Shown here in pieces: positions 15,350 to 21,552 of a DNA stretch of 64,000 nt; the stretch's first letter is position 1; each line of letters opens with the position of its first letter. This stretch comes from Trebonia sp963773105. Its GTDB lineage: Bacteria > Actinomycetota > Actinomycetes > Streptosporangiales > Streptosporangiaceae. The position numbers and the translations under genes were made by a program. The stretch lies in contig CAVZAA010000001.1 of assembly GCA_963773105.1 (NCBI GenBank), positions 248,001 to 312,000 on the forward strand, in the 5' to 3' direction. The notes under the pieces were generated by a model. That model had not been told where the DNA came from and made no database searches. It worked only from the letters and a program-made list of their open reading frames with translations.

Positions 15350-18040
15350 GTGCCGAAGTTCGTGTATGACTTCACTGAAGGCAACAAGGAACTCAAGGAT
15401 CTTCTTGGCGGCAAGGGGGCCAACCTCGCCGAGATGACGAATCTCGGCCTTCCCGTGCCGCCCGGCTTCACCATCACGACGGACGCCTGCCGGCATTACC
15501 TGCGGCACGGCAGCACCCCGGACGGGCTCGACGCGGAGGTCACCAGCCACCTCGCCCTCATCGAGGAAGCCATGGGCCGCACCCTCGGCGACCCGGCCGA
15601 CCCGTTGCTGGTCAGCGTCCGATCCGGGGCGAAGTTCTCGATGCCAGGGATGATGGACACCATCCTCAACATCGGCCTGTCCGACGAGTCGGTACGCGGG
15701 CTGGCCAAGCAGGCCGTCAACGAGCGCTTCGCGTGGGACTCCTACCGGCGCCTTATCCAGATGTTCGGCAAGACGGTCCTGGGGATCGACGGCGAGCAGT
15801 TCGAGCAGGCGCTCGACCGGGCGAAGAAGGCCGCGGGGGCCGCGTCGGACACCGATCTGGACGCCGAGGACCTGCGCAACCTGACGTGCTCGTACAAGGA
15901 GATCGTGCGCGAGCAGGCGGGCCGCGATTTCCCCCAGGACCCGCGCGAGCAGCTGGACCTGGCGATCCGGGCCGTCTTCAACTCCTGGAACGCCGACCGG
16001 GCGGTGCTCTACCGGCGGCAGGAGCGCATCCCCGCCGACCTAGGCACCGCCGTGAACGTGGTCGCGATGGTGTTCGGCAACCTAGGCGACGACTCCGGCA
16101 CCGGGGTCGGGTTCACCCGGGACCCGGCGACCGGCGCGCAAGGCGTCTACGGTGACTACCTGCAGAACGCGCAGGGCGAGGACGTCGTCGCGGGCATCCG
16201 CAACACGGTGCCGCTGCAGGACCTGGAGCGCCTGGACAAAGCATCCTACGACGAGCTGATGTCGATCATGGCCACCCTGGAGGCCCACTACCGCGACCTG
16301 TGCGACATCGAGTTCACGATCGAGCGCGGCAAGCTCTGGATGCTGCAGACCCGGGTCGGCAAGCGGACGGCGGCGGCCGCCTTCCGCATCGCGACCGAGC
16401 TGGCGGACCAAGGTCTCATCGACATGGACGAGGCGCTCACCCGTGTCACCGGGGCCGAGCTTGTCCGGCTGATGTTCCCCACGTTCGACACCAGTGCCAG
16501 CGTCGCCAAGATAGCCACCGGGGTGAGCGCGTCGCCCGGCGCGGCGGTCGGCCAGGCCGTCTTCGACTCCGCCCGCGCGGTCGAGCTGACGGCCGCGGGA
16601 GAGGCGGTCATCTTGGTCCGCCGCGAGACCAACCCGGACGACTTGAACGGCATGATCGCCGCCAAGGGCGTACTGACCAGTCGCGGCGGCAAGACCAGCC
16701 ACGCGGCCGTGGTCGCGCGCGGAATGGGAAAGCCGTGCGTCTGCGGCGCCGAGGAAATCGACGTCGACACCCCGGCCAGGAAGTTCACCGCACCGGGCGG
16801 CATCACGGTCGCCGAGGGCGACGTGATCTCGATCGACGGCACCAGCGGCGAGGTCTACCTGGGCCAGGTATCGGTCGTACCCTCCCCGGTCGTGCGCTAC
16901 TTCGAGGGAGAGCTGAGCCCGGACTCGAGCGAGGCCGGCGAGCTCATCCGCGCGGTGCACCGGATCATGACCCACGCCGACGCCAGGCGCCGGCTGGGCG
17001 TGCTCGCCAACGCGGACAACGGCCCGGACGCCGCCCGCGCCCGCCGGTTCGGCGCCGAGGGGATCGGCCTGGTCCGCACCGAGCACATGTTCCTCGGCGA
17101 CCGCCGCCAGCTGATCGAGGATCTCATCCTGGCCGAGACCGGTGCGGACCGCCAGCGCTCGCTGGCGGCACTCGAGACGCTGCAGACCGGCGACTTCGTG
17201 GAGATCCTGACGGCCATGGACGGCCTGCCGGTGACGATCCGCACGATCGACCCGCCGCTGCACGAGTTCCTTCCCGACCTCACGGACCTGTCGGTCAAGA
17301 TCGCCCTGGAGGGCGACGAGGCCACCGACAAGGAGCGGCGGGTGCTGGCCGAGGTCCGCCGGATGCACGAGCAGAACCCAATGCTGGGCTTGCGGGGCGT
17401 ACGGCTCGACCTGGTCATCCCCGGCCTGTTCGGCATGCAGGTCCGCGCAATCGCGCACGCCGCCACGCAGCTCAAGCGGGCGGGCAAAGATCCGCGCCCG
17501 CTGATCGAGACCCCGCTCGTCGCCGCCGTCCAGGAGATGGAGGTTGCCCGCGGGCTGACGGAGCAGGTGCTCAGCGAGGTCGAGGCGGAGACCGGCGTCC
17601 ACCTGGACATCCCCATCGGCACCATGATCGAGGTGCCCCGGGGGGCGCTGACCGCGGGCTCGATCGCCCGCAGCGCCGAGTTCTTCTCCTTCGGCACGAA
17701 CGACCTGACCCAGATGACCTGGGGCTTCTCCCGTGATGACGTGGAGGCCGCGTTCTTCGCGAAGTATCTGCAACTGGGCATCTTCGGCGTCTCGCCGTTC
17801 GAGACGATCGACCGCGAGGGCGTCGGCCAGCTCGTCGAGCTCGCGGTCCAGCGGGGCCGCGCAGCCAGGCCCGGCCTCGAGATCGGAGTCTGCGGCGAGC
17901 ACGGCGGCGACCCCGATTCCGTGCACTTCTTCCACCAGGCGGGCCTGGACAACGTATCGTGCTCGCCGTTCCGCGTCCCGGTCGCCCGCCTGGAGGCCGG
18001 GCGGGCGGCGGTCACCAGCGGCGGCAGCGACACCAGGTGA
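15350..18040 (+). CDS. ppdK: Pyruvate, phosphate dikinase
   Basis: An 896-residue cytosolic enzyme, full length for the family. It interconverts PEP + AMP + PPi and pyruvate + ATP + Pi. The N-terminal ATP-grasp region (GGKGANLAEMTNLGLPVPPGFTI) is followed by the swivelling domain with catalytic H451 in RGGKTSHAAVVARG, and a C-terminal PEP/pyruvate barrel ending in GVCGEHGGDP. The start is GTG behind TTAGGGGG. In the glycolytic direction it would replace pyruvate kinase, consuming PPi and AMP per pyruvate made; in reverse it supports gluconeogenesis. A DosR-like box lies upstream. Confidence 0.96.
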   Translation: MPKFVYDFTEGNKELKDLLGGKGANLAEMTNLGLPVPPGFTITTDACRHYLRHGSTPDGLDAEVTSHLALIEEAMGRTLGDPADPLLVSVRSGAKFSMPGMMDTILNIGLSDESVRGLAKQAVNERFAWDSYRRLIQMFGKTVLGIDGEQFEQALDRAKKAAGAASDTDLDAEDLRNLTCSYKEIVREQAGRDFPQDPREQLDLAIRAVFNSWNADRAVLYRRQERIPADLGTAVNVVAMVFGNLGDDSGTGVGFTRDPATGAQGVYGDYLQNAQGEDVVAGIRNTVPLQDLERLDKASYDELMSIMATLEAHYRDLCDIEFTIERGKLWMLQTRVGKRTAAAAFRIATELADQGLIDMDEALTRVTGAELVRLMFPTFDTSASVAKIATGVSASPGAAVGQAVFDSARAVELTAAGEAVILVRRETNPDDLNGMIAAKGVLTSRGGKTSHAAVVARGMGKPCVCGAEEIDVDTPARKFTAPGGITVAEGDVISIDGTSGEVYLGQVSVVPSPVVRYFEGELSPDSSEAGELIRAVHRIMTHADARRRLGVLANADNGPDAARARRFGAEGIGLVRTEHMFLGDRRQLIEDLILAETGADRQRSLAALETLQTGDFVEILTAMDGLPVTIRTIDPPLHEFLPDLTDLSVKIALEGDEATDKERRVLAEVRRMHEQNPMLGLRGVRLDLVIPGLFGMQVRAIAHAATQLKRAGKDPRPLIETPLVAAVQEMEVARGLTEQVLSEVEAETGVHLDIPIGTMIEVPRGALTAGSIARSAEFFSFGTNDLTQMTWGFSRDDVEAAFFAKYLQLGIFGVSPFETIDREGVGQLVELAVQRGRAARPGLEIGVCGEHGGDPDSVHFFHQAGLDNVSCSPFRVPVARLEAGRAAVTSGGSDTR

Positions 18041-18093
18041 CTCTAAGAGCGGAGCTCTTGATCGGCCTGGTCCCGCGCGGGGGCACAGCTCCG

Positions 18094-18130
18094 GTGCCAA
18101 AGGTCCCGGGGACCGTGCCCGAAGGCCCAT
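18094..18130 (+). promoter_or_regulatory. Composite promoter: DosR-like box plus downstream block
   Basis: GTGCCAAAGGTCCC (18094-18107) fits the local pattern at 13 of 14 positions, followed after 13 bases by GAAGGCCCAT (18121-18130), 34 bases before ATG 18165. The whole leader is closely similar to 21482-21565, so these two are copies of one another. Confidence 0.6.
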
Positions 18131-18164
18131 GGCTGGCGAGAGCGGCCGGGGGGAGGCTGGAGGC

Positions 18165-18593
18165 ATGGGAAGCATGAGTACCTCTGAACGGGGCCCGGTG
18201 GTAGTCGGCGTCAACGGCTCGCCGAACTCGATCGTCGCGCTGCATCGCGCCGTCGATACGGCAGGCCGACTCGGTACCGGTCTCACCATCGTGCTCGCCG
18301 TGCCGCCGCAGACCAGCGACCCGCTGGTCGCCGCCGAGCGCGACCGGCTTGACCGGATCGTCCGCCGGGAGTTCCCCGGCGGGACGGGCGTGGCCGCGCG
18401 CTGCGAGGTGATGCGGGGCGACCCCGCCGTGATCCTGCTGCGCGCCAGCGTCGGCGCACGGCTGCTCATCCTCGGGGCGCGCGAGCACTCCGAGGACGGC
18501 CGCCTCTTCCGCGGCAGCACCGTCTCGCGCTGCGTGGACAACGCCCGCTGCGCGGTCGAAATCTGCGCCGACCAGCACGCGTCCGCGGCGTAG
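18165..18593 (+). CDS. Universal stress protein, divergent single domain
   Basis: A 142-residue USP: PVVVGVNGSPNSIVALHRAVD at the N-terminus and LLILGAREHSEDGRLFRGSTVSRCV at the C-terminus. In that loop the usual GSxGxGG is altered to GAREHSEDG, so ATP binding is doubtful. The first residues, MGSMS, and the whole leader are shared with the acyl-CoA synthetase gene at 21553, and a remnant of that gene's start follows at 18604. ATG 18165 (after GGGAGGCTGGAGGC) and ATG 18174 are both possible starts. Confidence 0.85.
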   Translation: MGSMSTSERGPVVVGVNGSPNSIVALHRAVDTAGRLGTGLTIVLAVPPQTSDPLVAAERDRLDRIVRREFPGGTGVAARCEVMRGDPAVILLRASVGARLLILGAREHSEDGRLFRGSTVSRCVDNARCAVEICADQHASAA

Positions 18594-18603
18594 GCGGGGC
18601 GTT

Positions 18604-18735
18604 GAGCACGCCCGAGCAGCACGGACCTGTCGGCGTGGTGCTACGCGATGGCCGTCGGTGACGCGTCCTGCTCGCACAGAGGATGAGTCGGCCATGGCCA
18701 CAGCTCTACGCAAGCTCTGAGAGCCCGCCGTTGCC
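18604..18735 (+). pseudogene. Remnant copy of the 5' end of the GNAT/acyl-CoA synthetase gene
   Basis: The stretch parallels 21567-21700 base for base with small gaps, for example CCCGAGCAGC, GTGCTACGCGATGGCCG and CAGAGGATGAG. It would encode STPEQHGPVGVVLRDGRR before a stop. It is a decayed fragment of the N-terminal acetyltransferase domain lying directly after the USP gene. Confidence 0.7.
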
Positions 18736-18753
18736 GCTCAGCGCCCCTGGTTA

Positions 18754-18790
18754 GTGACCAAGGTCCTCGCCTGGAGCACTGAACGCCCCT
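18754..18790 (+). promoter_or_regulatory. Composite promoter of the KdpD-like gene
   Basis: GTGACCAAGGTCCT (18754-18767) is followed after 13 bases by GAACGCCCCT (18781-18790), 35 bases before ATG 18826. Confidence 0.55.
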
Positions 18791-18825
18791 GGGAAGGCCG
18801 GCCGCTTCGCAGCAACATTGCAGGC

Positions 18826-21030
18826 ATGGCAACGGATGTCACTCCACAGCGGGGCAAGCTGCGCGTCTACCTTGGGGCAGCACCCGGCGTGGGCAAGACG
18901 TACGCGATGCTGGCGGAGGCGCAGCGCCGCCGGGCACGCGGAAGCGACGTGGTAGCCGCGATCGTGGTGACGCATGGCAGGCCCCTGACCGCGGCGATGG
19001 CGGAAGGCCTGGAGAGCGTTCCGCTCCGTACCATGACCCACCGCGGCTCCACCTTCACCGAGATGGACACCGATGCGGTGCTTGCCCGCCACCCGCAGGT
19101 CGCGCTGGTCGACGAACTGGCGCACACCAACGTTCCCGGGTGCCGTAATGCCAAGCGGTGGCAAGACGTCGATGAACTACTCGACGCCGGCATCGACGTC
19201 ATCACAACCCTGAACATCCAGCACCTGGAATCGCTTCAAGACGTCTCGCGACAGATCACCGGCGTTGTGCAGCACGAGATGTTGCCGGACGAGATCGCGC
19301 GTCGCGCCGACCAGATCGAGCTTGTCGACATGACCCCGGAGGCGCTCCGCCGCAGGATGGTGCACGGCAACGTGTACCCGCCCGACCGCATCGAGGCTGC
19401 GCTCACTCACTATTTCCGGCCGGGTAACCTCACCGCGCTGCGCGAGCTTGCCCTGCTGTGGGTGGCTGATCGGGTCGAGGAAGGGCTGCAACGCTACCGT
19501 GCCCAACACGGCATTGCCGTCCCGTGGGAGACGCGGGAGCGGATCGTCGTCGGCATCGCCGGAGAGGGCGACGACGAGACCGTGATACGCCGCGCGGCCA
19601 GGATTGCCGCCGCCACGCCGGGCAGTGACCTGCTCGCCGTGCACGTTATACGGGACGACGGCCTGCCGGATTGCCCGAGCGGGGCGCTTGACGCGCAGCA
19701 GACGCTGGTGGCGTCCCTCGGCGGCAGCTTCCAGCAGGTTCCCGGCGACGACGTGGCCGAGGCGCTGCTGCGCTTCGCCCGCGCCCAGAACGCGACCCAG
19801 ATGGTCCTGGGCGCCAGCCGCCGCAGCCGGCTCACTACCCTGCTCGCCGGGAAGAGCACGCCGACCAGGCTCGCCCGCCGGGCTGGGCACATCGATGTGC
19901 ACTTGGTGAGCCGGAAGTGCGGGAGGGACCACGAAATGGCGCTCATCCGGCTGCCGGCCCCGTTCCACCGCCGTACGCGTGCAGAGCGGGCGACTGCGGA
20001 GGCCGCCGCGCTTGCCCGGCTCGCCGCCAGCGTGCTGAGCGGTCACGGCGACCCTCCTGCCCTGGTCGAAGAGATCCGGGAGATGTTCGGCCTAGACGCC
20101 GTGAGCCTTCTCGAGCGGGGGCGCAACAGCACCGGGCCATGCTGGTTCGTCATCGCTAGCGCGGGCGACCAGCCGCCCGATGGGCCTTGCGCTGGGGTCT
20201 CGCTCCCAATCACCGACACCTTCACGCTGGCTGGCCGCGGGCACGCGCTCAGCGCCGAGGACATGCGCCTGCTTTCCTCTTGCGTCGTCCCCGTACTGGC
20301 CGGCCTGGTCCGGCGCCGCCAGGACGAGCGAGACGCGAACGTCGCGCGTCAGGCCGCCGACTCGCATTCCCTCTCAGCCATCCTTGGGACCACCGGTCAG
20401 CAAGCACGCGAGCAGCTCCAGATGGCGGAGACCGCCCTTGCCGTCCTGGCCGACCCGGCCGCCACCATCACGCCAGCCGAGCGGACCGCGCTTGCCTCGG
20501 ACGCGCACGGGGCGCTCGCGCATGTCAGCAGGCTCCTAACAGACCTCAGGGACCTCCGCCGGGTGCATTCCGGAGCACTGGAAACCTACCAGCGGCCAGT
20601 CAGCCTCGACGAAGTGCTCGAGGAGACACTGGCCGACCTTGGGCCCGGCGGTCCGGAGATCACCCTGAGCATTCCAGAAGACCTGCCGGACGTAATCGCC
20701 GACGTCGACTTGCTCAGCAGGATCCTCACTAGTCTGATCGCGGACGCCTTGCACCGCAGTCATGCTGGCTGTCCGCCCGCGCTCGCGGCGGCGTGCCACG
20801 CGAGTCGGATCGAGATCCAGATCACTGATCACGGGTCGCCGCAAGCTGAAGAGGACAGCCTCGGATTCCGGCTTGCCCGTGACTTCACCGAGACGATGGG
20901 CGACGCGCTGCAATGCATGCAAAACGAGGACGGCGGCCGGACTGTCATCATCACGCTTCCCGCGACCGCCGCCGCTCAACCGCCCGTCCGCACGCCTGCG
21001 CCATCGCAGCGTTCACCTGTCAGTACGTAG
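18826..21030 (+). CDS. Soluble KdpD-like protein lacking membrane domain and kinase box
   Basis: A 734-residue protein. Residues 10-220 are the KdpD sensor domain with Walker A GAAPGVGKT and Walker B VALVDELAHTN. A USP-like domain follows (about 240-365, RIVVGIAGEGDDE... VLGASRRSRL). KdpD normally continues with four membrane helices; here there are none, and a GAF-like stretch (about 400-500) follows directly. The HisKA region lacks the SHDLRTPL box, and the ATPase region lacks the N-box Asn and clear G-boxes. No kdpFABC or kdpE is present. It is likely a regulatory pseudokinase or nucleotide-binding stress protein. An in-frame codon at 18754 lies inside the promoter box, so ATG 18826 is preferred. 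Confidence 0.85.
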   Translation: MATDVTPQRGKLRVYLGAAPGVGKTYAMLAEAQRRRARGSDVVAAIVVTHGRPLTAAMAEGLESVPLRTMTHRGSTFTEMDTDAVLARHPQVALVDELAHTNVPGCRNAKRWQDVDELLDAGIDVITTLNIQHLESLQDVSRQITGVVQHEMLPDEIARRADQIELVDMTPEALRRRMVHGNVYPPDRIEAALTHYFRPGNLTALRELALLWVADRVEEGLQRYRAQHGIAVPWETRERIVVGIAGEGDDETVIRRAARIAAATPGSDLLAVHVIRDDGLPDCPSGALDAQQTLVASLGGSFQQVPGDDVAEALLRFARAQNATQMVLGASRRSRLTTLLAGKSTPTRLARRAGHIDVHLVSRKCGRDHEMALIRLPAPFHRRTRAERATAEAAALARLAASVLSGHGDPPALVEEIREMFGLDAVSLLERGRNSTGPCWFVIASAGDQPPDGPCAGVSLPITDTFTLAGRGHALSAEDMRLLSSCVVPVLAGLVRRRQDERDANVARQAADSHSLSAILGTTGQQAREQLQMAETALAVLADPAATITPAERTALASDAHGALAHVSRLLTDLRDLRRVHSGALETYQRPVSLDEVLEETLADLGPGGPEITLSIPEDLPDVIADVDLLSRILTSLIADALHRSHAGCPPALAAACHASRIEIQITDHGSPQAEEDSLGFRLARDFTETMGDALQCMQNEDGGRTVIITLPATAAAQPPVRTPAPSQRSPVST

Positions 21031-21113
21031 CCGTGTTGGTCGTCGTCTGCCGAGGCGCCTGACGCCGACACCGACCACCCAAGGCTCGCGACCTTCCCTA
21101 GGCCTGCCGCCCA

Positions 21114-21127
21114 GGGACAAACGCCTC
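21114..21127. promoter_or_regulatory. DosR-like box
   Basis: GGGACAAACGCCTC fits the local pattern at 13 of 14 positions and ends about 63 bases before ATG 21190. Confidence 0.45.
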
Positions 21128-21189
21128 TAGGAAAGGCGCCCCTGGGCCGCGAACCTGGGGCATGCACGCGATTTGTCGGCCTTGTCGGT

Positions 21190-21456
21190 ATGACGCATCC
21201 GGATGACGAGCAGGTGAAGATCATGTCCTATGGGCACGCCGAGCGTACCCTTGCCACGATACGACTCCTGGAGGAGGAGACCACGGCCTTCCTGAACAGC
21301 CAGGACCAGCTGGACCCTGAGCAGGAGAAGTGGCTGCGTGACGCGGCCCGGTCCGCTTCCCGGTACCTCGAAGCTGCTTGCCAGGTGCCCCGCCCCCGGG
21401 CGGCACAGGGCGAGTCGCCCAGGGCGAATAAGGCACCCTCAGAACACCGTCCATAG
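21190..21456 (+). CDS. Small protein of unknown function
   Basis: 88 residues starting MTHPDDEQVKIM, then a helical segment HAERTLATIRLLEEETTAFL and LDPEQEKWLRDAARSASRYLEAA, and a disordered Pro/Arg-rich tail. Third codon positions are GC-rich as in neighbouring genes. ATG 21223 is an alternative start with AGGTGAAG before it. The DosR-like box at 21114-21127 favours 21190. The family is not recognised. Confidence 0.6.
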   Translation: MTHPDDEQVKIMSYGHAERTLATIRLLEEETTAFLNSQDQLDPEQEKWLRDAARSASRYLEAACQVPRPRAAQGESPRANKAPSEHRP

Positions 21457-21481
21457 CCGCGCCCCGAGCCCGGCACCCCCG

Positions 21482-21518
21482 ATGCCAAAGGTCCCAGGCA
21501 CCGAGCCCGAACGCCCAT
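21482..21518 (+). promoter_or_regulatory. Composite promoter of the GNAT/acyl-CoA synthetase gene
   Basis: ATGCCAAAGGTCCC (21482-21495), then 13 bases, then GAACGCCCAT (21509-21518), ending 34 bases before ATG 21553. Spacing is identical to the aldolase promoter. Confidence 0.6.
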
Positions 21519-21552
21519 GTCGGGCGACGGCGGCCGGAGGCATGCTGGAGGC

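Noticed and set aside
16082..18622. An 846-codon open frame on the minus strand
   Set aside because: It is antisense to PPDK, which shows all catalytic motifs; the minus-strand product has no recognisable domain.
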